This document shows, piece by piece, positions 39,111 through 48,462 of a stretch of DNA of 59,083 bases (positions are counted from its first letter, which is position 1; each line of letters begins with the position of its first letter). The stretch covers positions 3,117,202 to 3,176,284 of the forward strand of contig CM030943.1 in assembly GCA_018136815.1 (NCBI GenBank), in the 5' to 3' direction. The DNA comes from Isochrysis galbana (Eukaryota; Haptophyta; Isochrysidales; Isochrysidaceae). Made by a program: the position numbers and the translations under genes. The notes below the pieces were generated by a model. The model searched no databases. It worked only from the letters and a program-made list of their open reading frames with translations, and was not told where the DNA came from.

Positions 39111-39585
39111 CGGAGCACAAGCGCAGCAAGTTCCACTTCTCGACGGAAAACACGCCGCGCAGGTGCTCGTTCACTTCTTCGAGCACCTCCTCCTTGACCT
39201 TCTTCCTCAGGGACTCGAACATGCCACAATTTGGTAACATTGCCAGGCCCTCGCTTAGCCGTTTGCCATTGATGCCACGCAACTTGAACAACGCGCGGAA
39301 GCACAGCTCCGGGAGGTCGTCCGGATGCGTCCATCGAGCCATCATGGTCGCCAAGATGGTCGCCTCCTTATCCCACATCGATGGCGACGCGAGCGCTGCT
39401 ACCTTGCCAGCCCGCATCTCCGCCGCCGCTGCAAGAACTGCGCAGCGGCGACGCTGCGACTCAAATTGTGAGCGCACATGCTTGCGGTGCTTCTCGAGTT
39501 GCCGCACCCGGCCTTCAGCCTCCTCAAGTAGGCCCTTCAGCCGCGCGACCTCGGCCCAAGCCTCGCTCTCGCCACAGCCCCTCAT
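39043..39585 (-). CDS. Coiled-coil ORF, unknown, probably element-derived
   Basis: A 180-codon frame. The N-terminal half is a coiled coil (WAEVARLKGLLEEAEGRVRQ, then LEKHRKHVRSQFESQRRRC). The second half has ARWTHPDDLPELCFRALFKL, RGINGKRLSEGLAML and SLRKKVKEEVLEEVNEHLRG, charged and helical. The last 20 codons overlap the 3' end of copy E on the other strand, which indicates a junction of two fragments near 39110, so the true C terminus is missing. I do not recognise the family. Confidence 0.4.
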   Translation of the reverse strand: MRGCGESEAWAEVARLKGLLEEAEGRVRQLEKHRKHVRSQFESQRRRCAVLAAAAEMRAGKVAALASPSMWDKEATILATMMARWTHPDDLPELCFRALFKLRGINGKRLSEGLAMLPNCGMFESLRKKVKEEVLEEVNEHLRGVFSVEKWNLLRLCSGRALGCLGEKRSLGSRPLWRAS

Positions 39586-39881
39586 CTCCCAACAAGAGAG
39601 GCTGGCCCTCCTACCGCTACCGGCTGCCGATGCCGATGCGCCCCAAAACTGCTCTCAATGTGGAGATCAGGTGCGGAGAGAGACACACCTCACATGAGAG
39701 ATGAAAAGAAGGTGTTTACTATGAAAGAAGAGTGGAGGGAGAGACTCACGGGAGTGCTGAGCTTCGTGGCAAAGGGGGACCCCCACCCTTTCTCCTCCGT
39801 GGATCCTTGGTGGGTCCAAGAAAATGCTATTTTTCCTTAATAAAAGGGCTCCAAAACCTTGATATACCAGATGCGATGCCC
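39586..39881. other. Intergenic between ORFs, nothing seen
   Basis: No gene or repeat recognised, apart from a TGAGAGATGAAAAGAAGG patch at 39696 and the continuation of the preceding coiled-coil frame to the right without a better start. Confidence 0.4.
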
Positions 39882-40730
39882 TTAGCCCAACCCCATCGAC
39901 CTCCACCTTATGATGAGATAAATGTTCTTCCCCTCACACATGAAAGATTGCAGTCGCCGTCGCTCTCCTTTTTTAGCTGCCGGTTGGGAGCGGAGGAGAG
40001 GCTGCGGCCGAGAAGGCGAAAGCCGGAGGAGGGACCCATGTTTTGTTTTTGGGGGCGGTGGCTGGCAGACCCCCCCTTTTTGCCACAGTGCCTTTTGTGT
40101 CCATGCGCGGCTTGCGCATACGACTCGGGTGGAGGATTTGGTTGCTGGTTGGAAGGAGCAAAAGCTCCAAGGATTGTTTATTGTGTCATGTGCCCGCCCC
40201 CGAGGGGTGCACAGATGGTAGGAGTTACCGCCATGGGGGTGGCAGCAGAGCTGCCACACCCCATGGGGAGTCCTTGAGTGGGTGGCTGCACGGCGGCGCC
40301 GGCGGTCAGAGCCTGGCTTAGGGTCTACTGGTCACTGTAGGTGCCTGGGAGGCGAGGGAGGCGGCGCCATCTCGACGTCGTTGTCGGGCGGTGCAGAGGC
40401 CTGCGAGCGCTTCGGCTCCGGCGGCTTGGGGCGGCCCCGTTGGGGTGTCGTGGCGGCGGGGGGCTGGGAAGTGGGAGCGGTCGGCGCGCGCTCCATCGCT
40501 AAAACTATAACGATAGTTTATCGCGGATGCGACAAGAGCCCGAGAGCGTGTGCAAGGGAGGGAGGGAGGGGCGAGAGGAGAATCGCGCCATTTTCTGGTT
40601 CTGGCGCGAAGATTTCCGTGGCGGCAAGTGGGCCCCCCGGGAATTTTGTTGTGGGCTTTGGAGAATGGTCAAAATTGTCACCCCGCCCCTCCCTATCAGT
40701 AGTTAAAAATCCCCTGTTTGACCGCCCTAT
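39882..40730 (-). mobile_element. MERA element copy B, most complete 5' end
   Basis: Read on the minus strand it contains, in order: the leader block (40667-40730), about 130 bases of leader, the hairpin AAACTAT/ATAGTTT (40502-40519), the ATG at 40496 and a 54-codon frame MERAPTAPTSQPPAATTP...ending PPSPPRHLQ at a TGA (40332). After the stop the DNA still matches copy G: QGLPM, AATPM, APLGGGHMTQ (then TAA) and PESYAQAAHGHKRH. So the ORF once continued and is now broken by at least two stops. It shows the order of parts in the family better than any other copy. Confidence 0.65.
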
Positions 40731-41118
40731 AGCACAATGGCCGAGCGCATCTCCCTCCCCCCCCCTCCCCCCCCCCCCCCCTTTGGTATTGCTCCCTCTA
40801 GTAGTAGTAAAGTAGAAGGGGAGGAGTGTGTGGTCCAACGCGGCGCTGTCCGTCGGACGGACGGAACAGCGAGAGCAGCACCACTGGCTGCCTTCGCCTT
40901 GAAGGCGGAGCCGTGGGGGCAGCCTTCTGGAGGTGTTCGGCATCGGAGGTCGCATCTGCGGGCCGCACGAATGTCGAGTGGCGGGCGGCTCCCACGCGCA
41001 TTGGCTTCCATGCACAGCCTTTGCACGAGGGTGTGCCCTCCGCCTGCGCCAGCCCCGCCACGCCCACCAATTGCTTCTGGGCGACCATCGGCTGGGAGAG
41101 CACTCTGCGCCGCCTCGC
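40731..41118. other. 3' flank of Smc6
   Basis: A C-rich run at 40757-40781 and mixed GC-rich DNA. No gene seen. The interval 40830-41118 is open on several frames without recognisable content. Confidence 0.5.
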
Positions 41119-44100
41119 TTAGCGGACGTCGCTCATCTTGATGACCCTCGGCTGGTCCTTGTAGTCCTTAAGGAACGGGTGCATGTCTTGGGGCGTCAGG
41201 AAGATGAACTGGCGGTGTGGCTGCTTCTCACACAGCTCGAGGAGCGTGTGCACCGCAATCGTGCGGTACGTGTCATCCATGAAGACGTCAAACTCGTCGA
41301 GTACTCGGAACCTGCGGCGTCGTGGCAGGCACAGCTCGAGCCCAAGGCATGCAATGAGCGTGGGAAAAGGGGGGGCGGAGGAGCGGCGGCCAGCAGCGCT
41401 CGCGAGCTGGTCGGCGCGCGCACACACGCCGCGCGCGCTCGGCTCACACACACGCGCCGCGCGCGCCCTCCGGCTCGCTTACGGAGTCTCGCAGAACTCC
41501 CACATGGACAGCTCGAACGCCAGGGTCGTGAAGGAGCGCTCGCCGCCCGAGAGGTTGCGCGCATCGGTGGTGCCTGATGACTTGGCGTCTTGGTTGTTGC
41601 GGTTGACCTACCGGGTGCCACGCCGGGAGGGGTCGGTGCAACGCAGCCAAGGCAGCGCCCGCGGAGATGGCCGCCCTTGCTCACCATGGAGAAGCCCGCC
41701 CTCCCGACCGCGTGCGCTGCTGGGCGTACCTGCAGCGAGAGCATCTGGCTTCGGTGGTCGAATCGCAGCTCTCCAGCGTGGCCCTTGCGCGTTAGCCTGC
41801 CGTTGAAGTCGAGGTTGGCCTGTTTGCCCTTGTGCTTGCACGAGCGCTGCCAAAAGCGATAGCGCTCCTCGAAGGCGGCCAGTGTGCCCTCTCGCGACTT
41901 GGTGACGATCAGGAGCTCCTCCTTCTTCTCCAACATCTTGCTGGTCGTGATGTTGGCTTGCTGCTCTAGCTCGTACAGGTTCTTGCCGCCGTGTTTTTTC
42001 TCCGCTTTCGTGACGCGGCGACGAAGGTTCTGCATTTCCTGCAGGGCCGAGCGACGACGAGAGCGCGGGGCGGATCAGAGAGCGCCCCGAGGGAGCGTTC
42101 GCTCGGCAGCACGTCAGGCGCCAGCGTGCACAACCGGCGACGTGGCACAGCTAGGCCCACAGAGCGCGCCCGTGGCCCGGCTAGGGAAGGAGGATGCGCG
42201 ATCCGTAGCCGCTCGCACAGCGCCGTACCACTCACCGTGTTGAGCTCTTCCAAAGACCGGCCCGCGGGGTCGGCGACCCGCTCGCCGTAGTTCTCCTTCA
42301 AGGTGGGAAGGTCTCGCGCGTTGGTCGCCTCAAGGTCCTTGATGGTTTTCTTAGCGGCCTCCTTGGCGACATTCGCCTCATGAAGCTGCTTCTCGAGCCG
42401 GCGCATCTGCACCTTACACTGGTTGAGAGGGCCAACAAACTGCTCCGTCTCAGCCTGCTTTTGCTCATACATCGCCTTGAGGTTAGTGTACCGGGTCATC
42501 GCTTCGGCCAGGCCGTCGCCCTTCATTGCCTGCGTGGCGCGCAGCGCCTGTGCGGAGCCGCGACGGTGGAAAGAGCGCGCCAGGTCATCGAACTTGGCGG
42601 CCCGCACCGAGGGCATGCACCACGTCTCACGCTCCCCTGCCCCGCGCGCTTCACGGTTGCGCCCCCGGCGATGTTGCGCCCGTGCACCCCCTCCGCTCCG
42701 CGGCCCCCCTCTCCTCTTAGCCCCCCTCCCCCTCCCGTTCTGACGCGGCGCACCTCGAGCTGCGCGGACAGCTGCACCTCCTTGTGCTGTTCAGCGACGA
42801 TGCGCTCGCACCACGTCTTCACCTCCTCGCGGAGCTCGTTGACAACCTCCTCGGCCGGATCGATCTGCGTTTCGCCCTCCAACTGGCGCATCTTGACGTG
42901 CGTTTGACGGAGGGCTTGGGTAAGCGTCTTGATGTCGCGCCTCTCGCTGACTTGCGAGCTCGCGAGCGCTTTCACCCGGACCATGACGCCCTGCAACGCC
43001 GTGATGGCCTCGGTGTGCTGCGCCTTGCACCGCTGCAGCTCGGCCTGCAAATCGCGCTTGGCGTGCTCGATGTCCGACTGCAGCACGCCCTGGGGTTGAA
43101 CCGAGGCGGCCACGCGCCCCTCCAACCCCGCGGCCTTCTTGGAGAAGCTAGCGCCGGACTCGAGCACGACGCCCTGAAGCTGTCCCACGCGGTCGCGCGT
43201 GTTGGACCCGAAGCTGAGCGGCGTCTTGAAGAGCGCCTGCGTCGCCTCCGCCTCCGTGGGGATCAGGAGCCTCGCCTCGATGTTGTACAAGTCGATGAGC
43301 ACGTTGAACACCGTGTCGTCCGAGACGCTGATGACGTCGAACACCGTCTTGAAGGCGGTCAAGTGGGGATTCAGGCGCGAGGTCACCGGGTGACGCTCCC
43401 TTACTTCGAAGCGCCGGTCCGGCTGGCGCCGGACGATGCGGATGTACTGCTTGAGCCCGACCGATTGCGCGAGCTGGTACAGCTTGTTCTCGTCGTGCAC
43501 CTCCCGCACCACGAAGGTGCTCAGTCCGCGTGGGCCGCCCAACGCCATTTCCGCGCCCTTGGCGTACTGCTCGTTGCCGGGGGTCACCTTGACGAAGAGC
43601 CCTAGCGGCCCGACGGGTTGACACTGGAAGGCGCCGCCGTTGCTCTGGATCAGCCTCATCAGCTCTGGCATCCTCGGGTGAAGCCGCGTGATGGCCTGGA
43701 AGCCCTCCCTGTCGATTTGCTTCAGGGCCTCCGAGACGTTGCGGCAACGGGAGTCCGCCTCAGACACCTCGCGCTGGAGCCCCTCGGCCTCCTTCACCAC
43801 GCCATCGTGCTCCAGCTGGATGGCGTCCGCCTTACGCTGGGCCTGCGAGATTTTGTCCCCGAGCATGGCCGCCTCGCCATCGAGCTCGGTGCGCTGCCTC
43901 GCCAGCTCCGCCTGCTGCGCCTTCTGGTCCGCCTCGAGAGTGGCGAGCTGTCTCTCCAACCGCAGCTGCGCCTGCTCATGGTTCTTTTTCGACAGCTCGA
44001 TGTCCTCCGTGACGGCAAGCAGCGCTCGTTCCGCCTGCTTGATCTCCTTCTTCTCCTTGCTGCTGCGCTCCTTGAGGCCCTTGCCGAGCTTCGAAACGTC

Positions 44101-45785
44101 CTCTAGCTGCTTGAAGAGATCGTCCTTCTCCCGGGAGGCCGCACTCTGCTCCGCCTGGATCGAGTTTTGCTTCTCGTTGAGCGCGCGCTGCTCCTCGCCG
44201 ATCTCGCTGAGCGACCTCCTTGCCGTCTGCAAGGCCTCCTTGTTCTCCTCGATCTGGCGCACACGGTCATTAAAGCACGACCAGACCAGTAGACGTTCGA
44301 GCTCCTCGCGATCCGAATCGAGCTTCTTGAGCGCGATGGCGCCGTCGTACTCCGCCTTGGCCCTTGCGGCAGCTTCCTCATACTCGGGCATCTTCGTCTC
44401 GAAGGCCTCTATCTGCTGGTCCGTCGTCTCGAGCGCCGCCTTGGCCCCGCGCAGCTCGTCCTGGATGATCTTGAGGTTAGCAGCCTCGAGGAAGAACTCA
44501 TACAAGGACGATTCGTTGCCTGAGCGCCGAGCGCCCCAAGGGTGGGCCCGCCGTGCCGCCGCGCGTTGAGCCTGCGCGAGCGCGTGCGGTTCATGCGTGC
44601 GAGGTGTGGGCGGCGCGCGGGGCTCAGCCGTGCGCACCATTGTGCAGAAACTTCTTTGCGTGCTCCTGCGTGAGGACCGCACACGGGTTGGCAGCCTGGA
44701 TATTGAAGTGCCGGCACAGGTCCTCCACCTCACCGCGGCTCGAGCGGCGGCGGACGCCCTTATTCTCCTGCGGTCGGCATGCGGGCGGGGCGGAGGTGAC
44801 GCGTCGCCGGTGGAAGGCAGGTGGGCGGAAGGGGTGGCCACTCCAAGGGGTGCCCAGTCAAGAGGCGTGCCGCCGCCCCACATGCTGGTCGCAGCGCGCA
44901 TCACGCCGCGGCAAGCGGGTGCCACAGGATGCCGACTTGGCGCACATTGGAGAGGTGGTAGGAGCCTGCGCCGTGCCGCTCGAGTCTGTGCTCCACAGTG
45001 ATGCTGTCGCCAAACTCTTCAAACTTGAAGGGGTCGGTGCCACCATTGGCCAGTGTGATCTTGATGTTGGCCGTGTCGCAGCCGTTCATGATGTTGTTCT
45101 TGTACGTGTTGGAGTTGCGGCCCGAGGCGGAGGCCTTGCAGCCGAGGCCAGCCTGCAGCGCCATCACGATGGCCGACTTGCCCGAGCCGTTCTTGCCCAC
45201 CACGAAGTTGACACCCGGAGACAGGTCAACCTTGAGGTGGCGGTGGTTCACTGCACGCCATGGCCAAAGGGGTGGAGCGGGCGTGAGTGGGCGGCGACTG
45301 CCCCCTCCGGTGGGTGCGGCTGCTGGTGGCGTAGGCAGGAGTTCTCAGGACGGGTCGCGCATGTGAACATGTGGCACGCCCCGGCACCCCACCTCCCCTT
45401 CCTCTCCCCTTTCGGCGAGGGCGAAGGATGGAGTGCATGCGTGTGCTCTCCCTCGATGAAGGGCCCCCTGCTGGCAAAGCTCACTGAAGCTCCCCCTCTC
45501 CGTGTCCAACCCCCCCCCTCCCCCTTCAGAAGAAGGCAAAGCTCACTCGAGCTCGCCTCCCCTAGAAGAGGGCAGAGCTCACGGACGCTCTTCCCCATCC
45601 CCGCCCTTTTCTAGAAGAAGGCCGAGCTCACTGAAGTTCTCCACAGTAATCGAGAGCACGACTCCATTCTCAAAAGCCTGAGGCTCGCTCACACGCGGCT
45701 TGGCCCGCTTGTCTGGATGGTCCTCACGCGGCAGGGCCTCGTCCTCCTCCACCTCCGCTTGCCGGCGACCTCGCTTCGACGTCAT
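41119..45785 (-). CDS. SMC6: Smc6, ATPase subunit of the Smc5/6 complex
   Basis: Eight exons: 45632-45785, 44946-45250, 44638-44767, 42754-44519, 42236-42547, 41730-42038, 41483-41607, 41119-41311; 1098 codons including stop (human protein 1091). Walker A GKNGSGKS at 70-77 follows ENF/MNHRHLKVDLSPGVNF joined across intron 1. HFNIQAANPCAVLTQE, the Q-loop region, is in exon 3. Coiled coils (about 200-470 and 680-960) flank a hinge near 485-670 whose QCQPVGPLG start is typical of Smc6, not Smc5. The ABC signature LSGGERS (1011-1017), Walker B VLDEFD (1037-1042) and RQFIFLTPQDM close the C-terminal head. With Smc5 and Nse subunits it acts in recombination repair and replication-fork integrity in the nucleus. 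The exon 5 start could be 12 bases further in. All seven donors have G at +5. Confidence 0.93.
45251..45631 (-). other. Smc6 intron 1 with repeated donor-like sites
   Basis: This 381-bp intron carries four copies of GTGAGCT(C/T)(G/T)GCC on the sense strand, with the GT at 45631 (the used donor), 45582, 45546 and 45484. The last is also preceded by CTTCA, like the real exon end. The copies are 36-62 bases apart, so this looks like a decayed tandem repeat of the exon-intron junction. Confidence 0.65.
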
Positions 45786-45822
45786 CTCCCTCCCCCTCTC
45801 CCTCCCTCCCTCCCTCCCTCCG

Positions 45823-45890
<68 letters not shown>

Positions 45891-46660
45891 TCTCTCTCTC
45901 TGTCTCTCTCTCTCTCTCTCCCCCCCCCTCCCCCTTCTTCTTCCTCCTTCCCCCTCGTCTCTCTTATCCCTACCCCCGCCCCCCTCTCTCACTCTCTCTC
46001 TCTCTCACACGCTCTCCCTCCCTCTTTCTCTCCTCCCCTCTCTCTCGTTACCCGTCACATACCTCTTATTCCCACCCCTTCTTTCTCTTCCTCCGCCATC
46101 GAGCCCTCCTCCCCCCCCCCTCCTCCTCTCTCCTTCTTCTGATGCTGTGGCTCGACTCCATCCCATCCTCTCCTCCCCACGATTTCTTCGCTTACTCACA
46201 GTGGTATCTAACATAACTCTCGACCTCCTCTCTCTCTCGGCCCACACGAGCAGCGCCGACTCTCTTCTCCCCCCCCCCTCCTCTCTCTACAGAGAGAATA
46301 ACCTCTCTCTCTCTCTTCTCTCTCTTCTCACACAACCTCTCTCTCTTTCTCTCTCTCTCGTCCCCTCTCTCCAACTCCCTCCCTCCTCTCTTCTTCTCTC
46401 TCTCTCCCCCTCATGTTCTCCTCTTCTCCTCTCTCCCCTCCCAACCCTCCGACATCCCTCCGTCCTCTCCTCAACAAAATCAACCCACTCTCACCATTCC
46501 TTCTTCTAAATCTCCCCTTCTCCTCCCCTCTCTCCCCCTCCTCTCTCTCTCCACAGCAAATCCACCCACTCTCACCGTTTCTTCCTCTAAATCTCCCCCC
46601 TCTCTCCTCCCTCTCTCCTCCCTCTCTCTCTCCCTCTCTCTCTCCCCCGCTTCCCGCCAA
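45786..46660. repeat. CT tract upstream of Smc6
   Basis: Nearly pure pyrimidine on plus, with (CT)n at 45829-45885 starting about 45 bases from the Smc6 start codon. The open frames of 150-270 codons through it are artefacts. On the Smc6 sense strand it is a GA-rich 5' flank, opposite to the CT-rich flanks of the homeodomain and dynamin genes. Confidence 0.85.
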
Positions 46661-47271
46661 AAACGGAGCGACCTCCACCGCTCGGAACCGAGGCGAAGGC
46701 AAAAACAAAACCTCCCGAGTAGAAGTTAAAGCGAACCCCGTGGGGGGGTCGGTAGGCGCAGTTACCAATCGAGTTTTATTTAATAAAGTTTTAATAAAGT
46801 ACCGTCGGAGTCCTCAAGAGATAGGAGTTAAAGCGAAGCCTGTGGGAGTCAGTAATTTTCATTTTTGACACATTTTTATGGGTCGCGGCGAGAGCGGCGC
46901 AAGCCGATCTTTTTCAGGGACGACGTCTCAACCCAGCGCTTCAATTGCGTCACAGCTGCGGCCACGCCACTGCCCTTCGTTGTCTCCCACATTATGCGAA
47001 CGCGGCCGTCACCGCGGGCTGCCTTCACGACTTCGCATTCGCCAACCGTCAAGTGTATCGCCGCTTGCCCCTGCAGAAATGTGACCTGTGCAGAGTGCAG
47101 AGGGGTAGTGGTAGGCCAGAATACCAGAATATCGAATATCCACAAATTTTTGCCCAAATCGGAATATCCATCCAAAGTATCCAAGAAATTTCCCAGCCGC
47201 GGCCACGGCCCCAAATATGCGAGGAAATGTCCGCACAACTTTGGTTATAATACATGCACGGCTTACGGTGG
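46661..47271 (-). other. Short ORF region left of the Ty3 LTR
   Basis: A minus-strand frame at 46876-47238 encodes a 120-residue segment with AQVTFLQGQAAIHLTVGECE and a basic end KKIGLRRSRRDP. It looks more protein-like than its surroundings but I do not recognise it, and the LTR cuts its upstream side. At 46722 and 46826 the words AAGTTAAAGCGAACCC and GAGTTAAAGCGAAGCC form a diverged direct repeat. Confidence 0.3.
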
Positions 47272-48325
47272 TGTCGCATTCATCCTAGATGATGCGATTT
47301 CCAGGCTCTTGTTTCCAGGTCCTTCGCCGTGCGGCCACACGGTGAAGCTCAGGTACATCTAGGTTGGTAGGGTTCGTCCCTAGCGATCTAGAATTCGAGT
47401 TCTCGTTTCGTTCCTTCTAGCCTGTTTGTCAGGTCTAGATTCCAGGTTTCCTCCTTTCGGGTAATCTTGACCCAAAGGAGCCAGGTCGCCTGTCACTCGC
47501 TGCGCGCTTGTCTCAGGCTCTCAGGTTACCTTGTGAAGGCTTGTTTAGCTTCTTGCAAGGCTTGTCGTTTCTTGTTGGGTTCCGGTTCTTTCTTGGGACC
47601 TGCTGACTTTCGTTGTTGTCCAGGCCTGTTCTTCGTAGGTTCTGCTTGGCCTGGTTAGGGTTTCGTTGCCTTCCCGCGTTCGGCGTTTGGCGTTGGCGTT
47701 CGGAAATTTCCTCTCACATTCCCTAGGTCCGCTACCCTTGGCTTGTAGGTCCTTGCTTCTTTCTTCTCGGTCAAGGTTTTGGCGAGCGAGTCGGTTGCTC
47801 TAGCCGCTCGAGATTTGAGGTTTAATTTGCCATCTCCCCTTGGAGATCGGTGTAGGTTCGCTTCCTAGGTGAGGGAATCTTTCCCCTTGATGCAAGCTAC
47901 ATGCAAGCCTTGGCCCCTTTGGTGTTTCTTCCCCTTGGTTGCTACTCAGGGTTGTTCGTTAGAAGCGTCTAGAAGGTTCACGCTCAACGGCAAGATTTCC
48001 TCTGTCGTGAAGATATCTCGTTGCGATCTGTATCCAAAGTGATCGCCGTGGTCGCGCGACATGACGCTCCCCTTCGGACTCTCCGCTACGTGGGAAGTTA
48101 CAATGGAGACACGCTCCGGCCGTCGCTGTGGAGTCTCTCTCTCTCTCTCTCGCTCTCTCTCTCCGTCTCTCGCGACGTGTTTGAGTTATCGGTGATTTGG
48201 GGTCGCGGTTGCTTGATAATTTGCTTGGTTTGGGTGAATGATTCCGGTGTGTTCGTGGGTCGGTGTATCCTGTTGTTCTCAGCTCCGTTGTCCGTCGTTG
48301 TTCGCTGCGTCGCTGCACTCAAGCA
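47272..48325 (+). mobile_element. 5' LTR of Ty3/gypsy chromovirus
   Basis: Starts TGTCGCATTCATCCTAGATG and ends CACTCAAGCA, the TG...CA ends expected of an LTR; 1054 bases. Ends were fixed by comparing it with the inverted solo LTR, whose homology stops at the same bases. It includes a (CT)n block at 48135-48164. No convincing tRNA primer site follows in GCCTAGGCTCCCTCC, so the priming mechanism is unclear. Confidence 0.9.
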
Positions 48326-48462
48326 GCCTAGGCTCCCTCCCTGAGGGAAGAGTTCTTTGTAGGTCTAACAATCTCTCAAAACCCAACACACTAGGGCCGC
48401 TAGGAGCGCCTCGCCGCCCCACAGCCCTTCGTTCGCCGTTCGTTCCCCGTCCAGACACCCAA

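Noticed and set aside
42784-44569. Plus-strand frames of 270-290 codons antisense to Smc6
   Set aside because: Shadow frames of a GC-rich coding exon; the minus strand has the complete SMC domain series.
41119-45785. Smc5 instead of Smc6
   Set aside because: The hinge start (CQPVGPLG), the VLDEFDVFMD Walker B and the RQFIFLTPQDM ending are Smc6-type.
45700-46770. Plus- and minus-strand frames of 140-270 codons upstream of Smc6
   Set aside because: Pure CT/GA repeat translation.
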